DNA of 60,395 nt from Bacillota bacterium (GTDB taxonomy: Bacteria > Sysuimicrobiota > Sysuimicrobiia > Sysuimicrobiales > Segetimicrobiaceae), in the NCBI GenBank assembly GCA_021324295.1, contig JAJPJJ010000110.1:1-60395 (forward strand). The letters are read 5' to 3'. Positions 8,032 through 15,973 of the stretch are shown here, in pieces; position 1 is the stretch's first letter; each line of letters begins with the position of its first letter. The position numbers were made by a program, and so were the translations under genes. The notes beneath the pieces are model-generated. The model was not told the origin of the DNA and made no database searches. It saw only the letters and a list, made by a program, of their open reading frames with translations.

Positions 8032-9072
8032 ATGCGGTTCAGCGCGGCGCGTGTGGCCAGACTCCTCGCGGGAGCGCTCGCGGCGGTGCTCGCAGGGCTC
8101 ACGCTAGCGGCCCCACCGACAGCGGTCGGCCAGATGCGCAAGGAAGTCGTGGTCGTCGTGAAGATCGCGGGCATTCCGTGGTTCAACCGCATGGCGGTGG
8201 GGGTGGAGCGGGCCGGCAAGCAGCTGGGCATCAAGGCCTCGCTCGTCGGGCCGTCGAAGGCCGACGCCGCCTCGCAGGTCTCGATGGTGGAAGATCTCCT
8301 GAACAAGGGCGTGCCGGCGATCGCGGTGGTGCCCACGGATGCCAAGTCGCTCACCCCCGTGTTCGAGAAGGCCCGCGCACGGCACATCGCGATCGTCACG
8401 CACGAGAACCCCTTCGAGACCGGCGCGGTCGACTATGACATCGAGACGATCGACAACGTCGCGTACGGTAAGCTCGCGGTCGACCAGATCGTTGCGAACG
8501 TGAAGAAGATGGGGGTCCAGTGCACGCCGGCCAGCCCGTGCGGATACGTGCAGCTCGTCGGCGGCCTCACCGTTCCCCTGCACAACTTCTGGGCGGATAC
8601 GGCCACCGCGTACATCAAGGAGAAGTTCCCGATGCTCAAGGAGCTGACGACGCGGCTCCCGACCGCGGAGAGCGCGGACGATTCCCGCAAGGCGGTGCTG
8701 GATCTGATCACGACGTACGGCGACAAGCTGCGCGCGGTGATCGGCTGGGGAAGCCTGGGGCCGATCGGCGCCGCGGCGGCCGTCCGGGAGAAGGGCCTGC
8801 AGGCGCGTCTCATCGCGGGCGGCAGCGCGATTCCCTCGACCGCGGTCCCGTATCTGCGGGATGGATCGCTCAAGTGGCTCCAGCTCTGGGACCCGGCCGA
8901 CGCGGGGGTCGGGATGGTCTACGTCGCCAAGCAAATGCTCGATGGCAAGAAGCTCGCGCCCGGCATGAATATCCCGGGGCTCGGGCCGATCGCGATCCGC
9001 GGCAAGGATGTGACGGTGAACAAGGCGGTCTTCGCGACGACGGCGGCGGAGGCCGCGAAGTTCGGATTCTAG
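8032..9072 (+). CDS. Sugar ABC transporter substrate-binding protein (RhaS/LsrB-like)
   Basis: A 346-residue periplasmic-binding protein with a Sec signal (MRFSAARVARLLAGALAAVL, then an Ala-rich cleavage region near residue 30). The type I binding fold begins VVVVVKIAGIPWFNRMAVGVERAG; SKADAASQVSMVEDLLNKGVPAIAVVPTD and the late DPADAGVGMVYVAKQML are typical of the rhamnose/AI-2/ribose group. The start is fixed by GGAGGTGAG just upstream. It heads a six-gene run of transporter, kinase and aldolase. Ligand likely a deoxy- or pentose sugar; this is inferred from the neighbouring kinase, not from binding residues. Confidence 0.88.
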   Translation: MRFSAARVARLLAGALAAVLAGLTLAAPPTAVGQMRKEVVVVVKIAGIPWFNRMAVGVERAGKQLGIKASLVGPSKADAASQVSMVEDLLNKGVPAIAVVPTDAKSLTPVFEKARARHIAIVTHENPFETGAVDYDIETIDNVAYGKLAVDQIVANVKKMGVQCTPASPCGYVQLVGGLTVPLHNFWADTATAYIKEKFPMLKELTTRLPTAESADDSRKAVLDLITTYGDKLRAVIGWGSLGPIGAAAAVREKGLQARLIAGGSAIPSTAVPYLRDGSLKWLQLWDPADAGVGMVYVAKQMLDGKKLAPGMNIPGLGPIAIRGKDVTVNKAVFATTAAEAAKFGF

Positions 9073-9092
9073 CTGGCGGCCCTGCGGCCGCC

Positions 9093-10595
9093 GTGACAAC
9101 GGCAGGCAGCGTGGACGAGTTCCTGGTGACGAGGCGCGTCACCAAGCGGTACGGCGGCGTGCTGGCGCTCGACGCCGTGGACCTCACGGTCGGGCGAGGC
9201 GAGATCCACTGCCTCGTCGGGCAGAACGGCTCCGGCAAGAGCACGTTCGTCAAGATCATCACCGGCGTCGTCCAGCCGGACCCGGGTGCCGAGATCGAGA
9301 TCGCCGGCGAGCGCGTCCCGCACCTGACACCGGACGAGGCCCTGCGCCGGGGCATCCAGGTCGTCCACCAGGAGCTGTCCTTGTTCCCCAACCTCACGGT
9401 CGCCGAGAACGTCGCGACCGCCTACTTCATGGAGCCGGGCCGCCGCCTCGTGCGCTGGGGGGACGTGCGGCGCCTCGCCGCTGCCGGGCTCGACCGCATC
9501 GGGGTGGCGCTCCCCCTCGACGCGCCGCTCGGCGCGCTGCCCCTGGCGGACCGCCAGCTCGTCGCGATCGCGAGGGCCCTCGCCAGCGACGCGAAGCTCA
9601 TCATCATGGACGAGCCGACGTCGTCGCTGACGCGCCGCGAGGTCGAGCGGCTCATGGGCGTCATCCGAGACCTGCGGGAGAACGGCGTCGCCACGCTGTT
9701 CATCAGCCACAAGCTCGACGAGATCCTGGCCGTCGCGCAGACCGTGACCGTGTTCCGGGACGGGCGGACGGCGGGCACCTTCCCGCGGGGGGAGATCGAC
9801 CGCCGGGCCCTCGTCTGCCTCATGGTGGGCCGGGAAGTCTCGGTCAGCCGCCCTGAACCGGTGGCGCCGGGGCCGGCGGTGCTGGAGGTCCGCCACCTCA
9901 CCAAGCGCGGCGAGTTCGCCGACGTGAGCCTGACCCTGCACGCGGGCGAGATCCTGGGCGTCATCGGACCACTCGGCTCCGGCCGCACCGAGCTGGCGCT
10001 CGCGCTGTTCGGGATGAACCCGCCCGACGCGGGGACGGCGACGCTCGCGGGGGAGCCGCTTGCGCTTCACTCCAGCGCGGACGCGATTCGCGCCGGGATC
10101 GCGCTCGTGCCCGAGGATCGACTGCGACAGGGAGTCGTGCTGAACCAGTCGATCGCCAACAACCTCCTGCTGACGGCCTTCGACCGGGTGGTGGGACGCC
10201 TGGGGCTGCTGAGCGTGCGACGGCGGGACGCCCTGGCGGTGGCCGCGCTCGAGGCCTATAACATCAAGGCGCCGTCGGCCGGCGTGCCGGTGCGGGTGCT
10301 CTCCGGCGGCAACCAGCAGAAAGTCGTGATCGCGAAGTGGCTCGAGCGCCGGCCGAAGGTGCTCATCCTGGATTGCCCCACCGCGGGCATCGACGTCAGC
10401 AGCAAAGAGCACGTCTACGAGATCATCCGCGGCCTGGCCCGTCAGGGGGTCGGCATCCTTCTGATCTCCGACGAGATCCAGGAGGTCCTGTCCATCTGCC
10501 ACCGCATCGTGATCATGAAGGCGGGGCGTATCGTCGCCGAGTTCGACAGCCTCGCGGTCGACGAGGGCGAGCTGTCCCGGCGCGTGGCGGGGTAG
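9093..10595 (+). CDS. Sugar ABC transporter ATPase with two nucleotide-binding domains (RbsA-like)
   Basis: 500 residues with tandem ATPase domains. Domain 1 has Walker A GQNGSGKS and Walker B LIIMDEPTSSL. Domain 2 has the degenerate Walker A GPLGSGRTE usual for RbsA-type second domains, a signature LSGGNQQK, and Walker B LILDCPTAGID. The catalytic glutamate after the Walker B aspartate is cysteine in domain 2, whereas RbsA-type proteins normally have Glu, so hydrolysis may rely on domain 1. GTG at 9093 is the start consistent with the domain N-terminus, 20 nt after the binding-protein stop; GTG 9111 is an alternative. Energises the two permeases that follow. Confidence 0.88.
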   Translation: MTTAGSVDEFLVTRRVTKRYGGVLALDAVDLTVGRGEIHCLVGQNGSGKSTFVKIITGVVQPDPGAEIEIAGERVPHLTPDEALRRGIQVVHQELSLFPNLTVAENVATAYFMEPGRRLVRWGDVRRLAAAGLDRIGVALPLDAPLGALPLADRQLVAIARALASDAKLIIMDEPTSSLTRREVERLMGVIRDLRENGVATLFISHKLDEILAVAQTVTVFRDGRTAGTFPRGEIDRRALVCLMVGREVSVSRPEPVAPGPAVLEVRHLTKRGEFADVSLTLHAGEILGVIGPLGSGRTELALALFGMNPPDAGTATLAGEPLALHSSADAIRAGIALVPEDRLRQGVVLNQSIANNLLLTAFDRVVGRLGLLSVRRRDALAVAALEAYNIKAPSAGVPVRVLSGGNQQKVVIAKWLERRPKVLILDCPTAGIDVSSKEHVYEIIRGLARQGVGILLISDEIQEVLSICHRIVIMKAGRIVAEFDSLAVDEGELSRRVAG

Positions 10596-10605
10596 CCGGC
10601 CGGCG

Positions 10606-11667
10606 ATGGGACGACCGGTCCCCCTCGCCCAGGCCGGCGGCCCGGCAACCGGGGCGACCCCGCGCATGCGGGCCGCCGGCCGTAAGGTCCTGGGCCGGGT
10701 CGAGCTCTACCTCGTGGCGGTGCTGGTTATCCTGGCCGTGTTCCTGACCGCTCTCAATCGTCGCTTCCTCACGCTCGAGAACTTGTTCGATCTCCTCGCC
10801 AACTACACGTTCCTCGGCATCATGGCGCTCGGAGAGCTGGTCGTCCTCGTGTCGGGCGGCATCGATGTCTCGTTCACGGCGATTGCCACGGTCGCCCAGT
10901 ACGTCATGGGGTGGATCATCAGCACCTACCAGATCGGGAGCGTGCTCGTGGCGTTCCTGATCCCGCTACCGGTCGGGATCGCGCTCGGATTGGTGAACGC
11001 CGGCCTCGTGCACCTGACACAGGTGCACCCCGTCATCATCACGATCGCGACCCTGAACATCTTCTACGGTCTGCTCGTCTTCGTCACCGGCGGGGCGTGG
11101 ATCTACAACCTGCCCGCCTCCTTCCAGGCGTTCGCGGTCACGAAGATCATCCGCGTCGTGGACCGCGCCGGCACGCCGTCCGGCCTGTCCGTCCTCAGTC
11201 TGTTCTGGGCGGGGGCCATCGCGCTGACCTGGTTCATCCTCACGCACCTCGTGGTCGGGCGCAAGGTCTACGCGATGGGCGGGAACCCCGAGGCGGCGCG
11301 GCGGGCCGGGGTCCGCGTGCCCCGGCTGCTGGCCTTCGTCTACGGCTATATGGGGTTCCTGGCCGCCGTCGCCGGATTCGTGCAGGCCCAGCTCGCGCAG
11401 ATCGTCCAGCCGAACGCGATCGTCGGACGCGAGCTCGACGTGCTGGCTGCGGCGATCCTCGGCGGGGCCAGCATCTCCGGCGGCACGGGAACGGTGTCCG
11501 GCACGGTGCTGGGCGTGCTGCTGGTCGCGGTGGTGACCAACGGCCTGATCCTCACCCGGGTCCCGTCCTACTGGCACAACGTCGCCATCGGCGTCATCAT
11601 CGCGACCGCCGCCGGCCTGATGGCCTCCCAGCGCCGGCGCACGACACGGGCGCGGGGCGCGTCATGA
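10606..11667 (+). CDS. Sugar ABC transporter permease 1 (RbsC-like)
   Basis: 353 residues, about nine membrane segments, belonging to the branched-chain/ribose permease family. Family markers are LGIMALGELVVLVSGGIDVSF near residue 70, the cytoplasmic loop YAMGGNPEAARRAGV that contacts the ATPase, and AAILGGASISGGTGTVSGT. The N-terminal 30 residues are hydrophilic, so a later start is possible. Its stop overlaps the start of permease 2 by ATGA, so translation is coupled. Together they would form a heterodimeric pore. Confidence 0.87.
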   Translation: MGRPVPLAQAGGPATGATPRMRAAGRKVLGRVELYLVAVLVILAVFLTALNRRFLTLENLFDLLANYTFLGIMALGELVVLVSGGIDVSFTAIATVAQYVMGWIISTYQIGSVLVAFLIPLPVGIALGLVNAGLVHLTQVHPVIITIATLNIFYGLLVFVTGGAWIYNLPASFQAFAVTKIIRVVDRAGTPSGLSVLSLFWAGAIALTWFILTHLVVGRKVYAMGGNPEAARRAGVRVPRLLAFVYGYMGFLAAVAGFVQAQLAQIVQPNAIVGRELDVLAAAILGGASISGGTGTVSGTVLGVLLVAVVTNGLILTRVPSYWHNVAIGVIIATAAGLMASQRRRTTRARGAS

Positions 11668-12620
11668 TCCCGCTCCGCGCCCTCCGCCGCGCCGCCCCGA
11701 GCGAGGTGGCGATCCTCGCCGCGATGCTAGGGCTGGTCATCGCGCTGCTCGCGGTGCTCACCGGGGGACGGCTCGTGGCGCCGGGCAGCCTCGCAGCGAT
11801 GGCGTTCCAGATGCCGCTGCTCGCGTTGCTTACGCTCGCGCAGGTACCGCCCATGATCACGGCCGGCATCGACCTGTCCATCGTCTCGATCGCGAACCTC
11901 TCCGGGATCGTCGCCGCGCTGCTCCTGGTCCGGTGGCACGTGCCGTACGCCGCCTGGGTGGCGGTGCCGGCCGCGCTGGCCACGTCCGCTCTGGCGGGCG
12001 CGGTGAACGGCCTGCTGATCGCGGCGCTCGACATCTCCCCGATCATCGCCACGCTGGCCACGATGATCCTGTTCCAGGGCGTCGCGTTCGTCCTCACGAG
12101 GGGCACCGTGCTGTCGGGTTTCCCCCCGCAGTTCCTCGCCCTGAGCACCGGCACTATCGCCGGGGTGCCGCTTCCGTTTGTGATCTTCGCGGCGTGTCTC
12201 GCCTGGGTCGGGGTGCTGCTCCGCCGCACGGCGTTCGGGGTCACGCTGTACATGCTGGGGTCGAATCCCATCGCGACGCTGTTCTCGGGGGTCGATACCC
12301 GCCGGGCGCTGTTCCGGACGTACGTGCTGTCAGGGGTGCTGTCCGGGATCGCCGCGCTCGTGATGGCTTCACGGTTCAACGCCGCGCAAGCGGACTACGG
12401 ATCCTCGTTCCTGCTGCTCACCGTGTTGATCTGCGTGCTCGGCGGGGTCGACCCGGCCGGGGGGACCGGCTCGGTGCTCGAGGTGCTGGCGGCGATCGTG
12501 ATCCTGCAGATCGTGGCGACGGGATTCAACTTCCTGGGCCTCAGCGCCTACCTCGCCAACGCGCTGTGGGGCACCATCCTGGTCCTGGCGATCGTCCTTC
12601 GCCGGCTCCTGCGCGCGTAG
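11664..12620 (+). CDS. Sugar ABC transporter permease 2 (RbsC-like)
   Basis: 318 residues and about nine membrane segments, paralogous to the preceding permease. Markers are MITAGIDLSIVSIANLSG near residue 75, the coupling loop YMLGSNPIATLFSGV and ICVLGGVDPAGGTGSV near the end. The start overlaps the upstream stop (ATGA at 11664-11667). Two different permease genes with one binding protein is the arrangement seen in rhamnose and autoinducer-2 importers. Confidence 0.87.
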   Translation: MIPLRALRRAAPSEVAILAAMLGLVIALLAVLTGGRLVAPGSLAAMAFQMPLLALLTLAQVPPMITAGIDLSIVSIANLSGIVAALLLVRWHVPYAAWVAVPAALATSALAGAVNGLLIAALDISPIIATLATMILFQGVAFVLTRGTVLSGFPPQFLALSTGTIAGVPLPFVIFAACLAWVGVLLRRTAFGVTLYMLGSNPIATLFSGVDTRRALFRTYVLSGVLSGIAALVMASRFNAAQADYGSSFLLLTVLICVLGGVDPAGGTGSVLEVLAAIVILQIVATGFNFLGLSAYLANALWGTILVLAIVLRRLLRA

Positions 12621-12643
12621 CCCAACCCGGGAGGGACCCACCC

Positions 12644-14128
12644 ATCGGCGGCGAGAGGTTCCTTGCGGTGGACCTGGGGGCCGAGAGCGGACGCTGCATC
12701 GTGGGCGTGCTGAGCAACGGCGCCGTGGCGCTCCGCGACGGGCACCGCTTCCCCAACGAGCCGGTGGCCCTGCCGGACGGCCTGCACTGGGATGCGTTGC
12801 GGCTGTTCCACGACCTCACCGCCGGGCTCCGGCGGGCGGCCCGCGACGGCCCGCTCGCGGGCATGGGCGTGGCCACGTGGGGCGTCGACTTCGCCCTGCT
12901 GGACCGCGACGGCGCTCTCCTCGGCAATCCCTATCACTACCGGGACCGGCGAACCGAGGGGATCCTGGACGATGCGCTCCGCCTGATCACCCGCGACGAG
13001 CTGTTCCGCAGGACCGGCGGTCAGCCGATGCGGATCAACACGCTCTTCCAGCTCTTCGCGATGGCCAGGGCGCGAGCGGCCGCGCTCGAGGCGGCGGCCA
13101 CGCTTCTCATGATGCCCGACCTCTTCAACTACTGGCTCGCCGGCGAGGTCGGGTGCGAGTTCACGGAGGCGACCACGAGCCAGTGCTACGACCTCCGGAC
13201 GGGAGCGTGGGCCGTGGACCTAGTGGAACGGCTGGGCATCCCGCCACGGATCTTCCCACGGGTCTTCGCGCCCGCGACCGTCCTCGGGCCGCTGCGCCGC
13301 GGCATCGCGGAGGGGGCCGGCTGCGGAGACCTGCGGGTCATCGCGGCGGCGTGCCACGACACCGCCTCCGCGGTCGCGGCGGTCCCGGCCGAGGACCCCG
13401 CTTTTGCCTACATCAGCTCCGGCACTTGGTCGCTCGTCGGGACGGAGGTCGGGCGGCCCGTGGTGACGCCCGAAGCGCTCGCGCACGGCTTCACGAACGA
13501 AGGCGGCGCGCTGGGGCGCGTCTGCTTTCTCAAGAACGTGACCGGCCTGTGGCTGCTGCAGGCGTGCCGGAGCTGGTGGGCGGCCGAGGGCGAGGACGTC
13601 TCCTACGACGCCCTCGTCGGCGAGGCCGAGGCGGCGTCGTCTGTCGGGGCGTTCGTCAATCCCGACGACGAGCGATTCCTCGGCCCCGGGGACATGCCGG
13701 CACGGCTTCGCCGGGCGTGCCGGGAGACCGGGCAGCCGGTCCCCCAGACCCGCGGCGAGCTGGTGCGCTGCATCATCGAGAGCCTCGCCCTGCGGTACCG
13801 CTGGGTGCTGGACCGGCTGGACCGGATCCTCGGCCGGCCGACCCCGGTCGTCCACATCGTCGGCGGCGGCGCCCGCAACGCGCTGCTCTGCCGGCTGACC
13901 GCGGACGTGACCGGGCGGACGGTGGAGGCCGGGCCGGTGGAAGCCACCGCCATGGGCAACGTGCTGACGCAGGCGTGCGCGCTCGGCCGGCTCGACCCGC
14001 GCGACGTCCGGGCCGTGGCGCGGCGGTCCGCGTGGCCGGTCGTCTATGAGCCCCGCGACCACGCCCGATGGGCTGATGCATCCGAGCGATTCGGGCGCCT
14101 CGTCGCCCAGCAGGAGGGACAGCCATGA
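12644..14128 (+). CDS. rhaB: Rhamnulokinase-like FGGY carbohydrate kinase, apparent ATC start
   Basis: About 494 residues. The ATPase motif FLAVDLGAESGR, the sugar-site ATWGVDFALLD, and the C-terminal VVHIVGGGARNALLCRLTAD identify an FGGY kinase closest to RhaB, which phosphorylates L-rhamnulose. No ATG, GTG or TTG is available before the first motif. The only sensible start is ATC at 12644, 8 nt after GGGAGGG; the next candidate, GTG 12668, would cut into the ATP-binding strand. Either a rare start codon is used or one base is wrong. It ends in an ATGA overlap with the aldolase gene. Sugar specificity is not proven. Confidence 0.82.
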   Translation: MGGERFLAVDLGAESGRCIVGVLSNGAVALRDGHRFPNEPVALPDGLHWDALRLFHDLTAGLRRAARDGPLAGMGVATWGVDFALLDRDGALLGNPYHYRDRRTEGILDDALRLITRDELFRRTGGQPMRINTLFQLFAMARARAAALEAAATLLMMPDLFNYWLAGEVGCEFTEATTSQCYDLRTGAWAVDLVERLGIPPRIFPRVFAPATVLGPLRRGIAEGAGCGDLRVIAAACHDTASAVAAVPAEDPAFAYISSGTWSLVGTEVGRPVVTPEALAHGFTNEGGALGRVCFLKNVTGLWLLQACRSWWAAEGEDVSYDALVGEAEAASSVGAFVNPDDERFLGPGDMPARLRRACRETGQPVPQTRGELVRCIIESLALRYRWVLDRLDRILGRPTPVVHIVGGGARNALLCRLTADVTGRTVEAGPVEATAMGNVLTQACALGRLDPRDVRAVARRSAWPVVYEPRDHARWADASERFGRLVAQQEGQP

Positions 14129-14793
14129 TACCCGACGACCCCAGGCTCCGCAGACAGCTCGTGAGCGCGGCGCGGCGGGCGGAGGCGCTCGACCTCGTCG
14201 CGTACGCCCAGGGCAACCTGAGCGCGCGCATCCCGCGGACGGAGTACATCCTCATCACGCCCACGAGCGTGCCGTACGCGGAGATGCGCCCCGAGGACAT
14301 CGTGACGGTCGACCTCGACGGCCGCAAGGTGCACGGCGCCCTCGACCCGTCGTCCGAAACTCCCGTCCACATCCTGACCTACCGGGCGCGCCCCGGGGTA
14401 GGCGCCTGCATCCACGTCGAGCCCCCGTACGTGAACGCGCTGGGCGTCATCGGCGCTGAGATTCCCAACGTGCTCGGAAACTTCGTGTACCTCTTCGGCG
14501 GCCGCGGCCTCGCGGTGGTGCCGTGCCTGCACAGCGGCACGGAGGGATTCGCGCAGGCGTCGGTGCGCGCCATGGGCGACCGGTTCGGAGCCGTGTGGAA
14601 GAACCACGGGCTGTTCTGTGTCGGCCAGGACATCGGCCACGCGCTGAATCGCTGCATCGCGGCCGAGCAGGCCGCGCGCGTGTACTACCTCGCGCTCGTG
14701 GCCCGTGCGGGCGAGATCGCGCTGGTCCCCGCGGAGGCCCGGGACGCGATGGTGGAGACCGCCCGGGCCCGCGGGTGGGTCCGACCGGTCTGA
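14125..14793 (+). CDS. Class II aldolase / sugar-phosphate epimerase family protein
   Basis: 222 residues of the FucA/RhaD/AraD family, which cleave or epimerise ketose phosphates using a divalent metal. GNLSAR near residue 32, SSETPVH near 75 and KNHGLFCVG near 157 are present. The metal-binding pair is normally HxH; here it is HVE (CIHVEPPYV), so the second His is replaced by Glu. Together with the kinase and importer it forms a catabolic operon; likely products would be dihydroxyacetone phosphate plus an aldehyde, or xylulose 5-phosphate if it is an epimerase that feeds phosphoketolase. Translationally coupled to the kinase. Confidence 0.8.
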   Translation: MIPDDPRLRRQLVSAARRAEALDLVAYAQGNLSARIPRTEYILITPTSVPYAEMRPEDIVTVDLDGRKVHGALDPSSETPVHILTYRARPGVGACIHVEPPYVNALGVIGAEIPNVLGNFVYLFGGRGLAVVPCLHSGTEGFAQASVRAMGDRFGAVWKNHGLFCVGQDIGHALNRCIAAEQAARVYYLALVARAGEIALVPAEARDAMVETARARGWVRPV

Positions 14794-14939
14794 CCGCGCG
14801 CCGAGGCGGGATCAGCGGCCGAACGAGCCCGGCGGAAAGACGTCGCGGCGGCGACCCGGGGCGACGCCCCATCGGGCGCAGCGTGTATTTCGGGGCGAGG
14901 GGCCAAGCCGGCACGGATCGGGGCGGGCACCGACCGCGA

Positions 14940-14984
14940 ATCGGGCCCGGACCCGATGCCGGGGCCGCCGCGAATTGGTAGGCT
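14940..14984 (+). promoter_or_regulatory. Regulon operator plus -10 box for cupredoxin
   Basis: Perfect arms ATCGGGCCCGGACCCGAT at 14940-14957, 21 bp before TAGGCT (14979-14984). Degenerate copies lie upstream at 14917-14934 (ATCGGGGCGGGCACCGAC) and 14871-14888 (ATCGGG arm only); their centres are 23 and 69 bp from the main site, that is multiples of 23. Confidence 0.78.
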
Positions 14985-15037
14985 AACGCCCAGACGCGCG
15001 GGCTCCCGCTCGCGCTGGCGTGCTCCGGAGGGGGACG

Positions 15038-15400
15038 ATGAACAGGACGTGGAGCGTCGTCATGGTCGGGGTGCTGGCGTTCGCCGTCGCGGTCGGCGTG
15101 CGGCCGGTGCGGCCTGCCGCCGGCGAGGGATCCGCGCAGGCGAGATTCGCGGCCAAGGAGTTCGGCTATACGCCGAAGGCGCTGACGGTCAAGGATGGCA
15201 GAATCCAGTTCGTCGTCACGAACAGCGGGACGATCGAGCACAGCTTCGTCATCGACGCACTGAGGGTCAAGAGCGGGCTGATCAAGCCAGGCCAGGCAGT
15301 GACGCTCGCGGCGACCGCTCGCAAGGGCACGTACACGATCTACTGCGACGTGCCCGGTCACAAGGAGATCGGCATGACCGCGACGCTCGTGGTCAAGTGA
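15038..15400 (+). CDS. Secreted cupredoxin (plastocyanin-like)
   Basis: 120 residues with a signal peptide (hydrophobic VVMVGVLAFAVAVGV near residue 8) and a single type I copper domain. The ligands are visible: His in IEHSFVID and the C-terminal Cys-His-Met set in YCDVPGHKEIGM. It should carry electrons outside the membrane, plausibly to or from the cytochrome complex encoded next. The start at 15038 follows GGAGGGGG; an upstream start at 15020 lacks a ribosome site. Under the conserved operator. Confidence 0.85.
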   Translation: MNRTWSVVMVGVLAFAVAVGVRPVRPAAGEGSAQARFAAKEFGYTPKALTVKDGRIQFVVTNSGTIEHSFVIDALRVKSGLIKPGQAVTLAATARKGTYTIYCDVPGHKEIGMTATLVVK

Positions 15401-15428
15401 ACGGCGAGCGCGCGGCCGGGCCGCCAGA

Positions 15429-15474
15429 ATACATCGTCCGCCCGATGGCGCCCGTGGCGGTCGGCGTGTATCGT
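15429..15474 (+). promoter_or_regulatory. Possible regulon promoter with one intact half-site
   Basis: ATACATCGTCCGCCCGAT at 15429-15446 keeps only the promoter-proximal arm CCCGAT. The distal arm is degenerate. TATCGT (15469-15474) begins exactly 22 bp downstream, the spacing seen across the set. No clear gene follows. Confidence 0.4.
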
Positions 15475-15897
15475 TCAGGGTGAGAGCGTGCGGCCGACGG
15501 TAAGTCACCGACTCAAACGCCGTTTCGAGCGGACGCGAGAGTCGGCGCGGCACTTCGGGGCAGCGTGCTCCGGAGAGCAGGGTGCCGACGGTAGACGTCC
15601 GGTGAACCGGCCAAAGACGGTGACGAGCCCGACGATCCGTGCGCTCTCGCCGCCTGTGACTTCGCCACCCGCGCCAGTCCCAAGACCGCGCGCTCGCCCA
15701 CGGTGCCGCGCATAGTCCCTACCCCATCGCGCTCTCCTCGACACGGCGGTGGGCCCCTGCCGCCCGGCAAGCCCGACGCCAGCCCGGGCCCGGCACGAGT
15801 GATCGGACCTCGTCTTGCGAGGTCCGCCGGGAGGCAGCGCGGGCGTGTTGAGGGCACCGAGCAGGCGCTCCGCGTCCTCAGCGCGACGGACTCGACT

Positions 15898-15943
15898 ATG
15901 CAGTCGCGGCCCGATGGTGGCACGTTTGCGCCGGTACTACGCT
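15898..15943 (+). promoter_or_regulatory. Weak regulon-type site in front of the Crp/Fnr gene
   Basis: ATGCAGTCGCGGCCCGAT at 15898-15915 has a perfect proximal arm and a poor distal arm, 22 bp before TACGCT (15938-15943). Its right side shares the 17-mer CGGCCCGATGGTGGCAC (15907-15923) with the OsmC promoter (39226-39242). Suggests autoregulation if this Crp/Fnr protein is the regulator. Confidence 0.4.
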
Positions 15944-15973
15944 CTCTGTGGGGGCGGAAGCCAGGGAGCGGCG

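Larger units (their letters stand above)
15401..15973. other. 573-base gap containing an orphan regulon-type promoter
   Basis: No convincing protein. It holds the half-site promoter at 15429-15474 and the weak site in front of the Crp/Fnr gene at 15898-15943. A short frame opening at GTG 15488 (75 codons, Arg/Pro-rich) directly follows the first promoter but has no recognisable character; a small RNA is equally possible. Confidence 0.45.
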
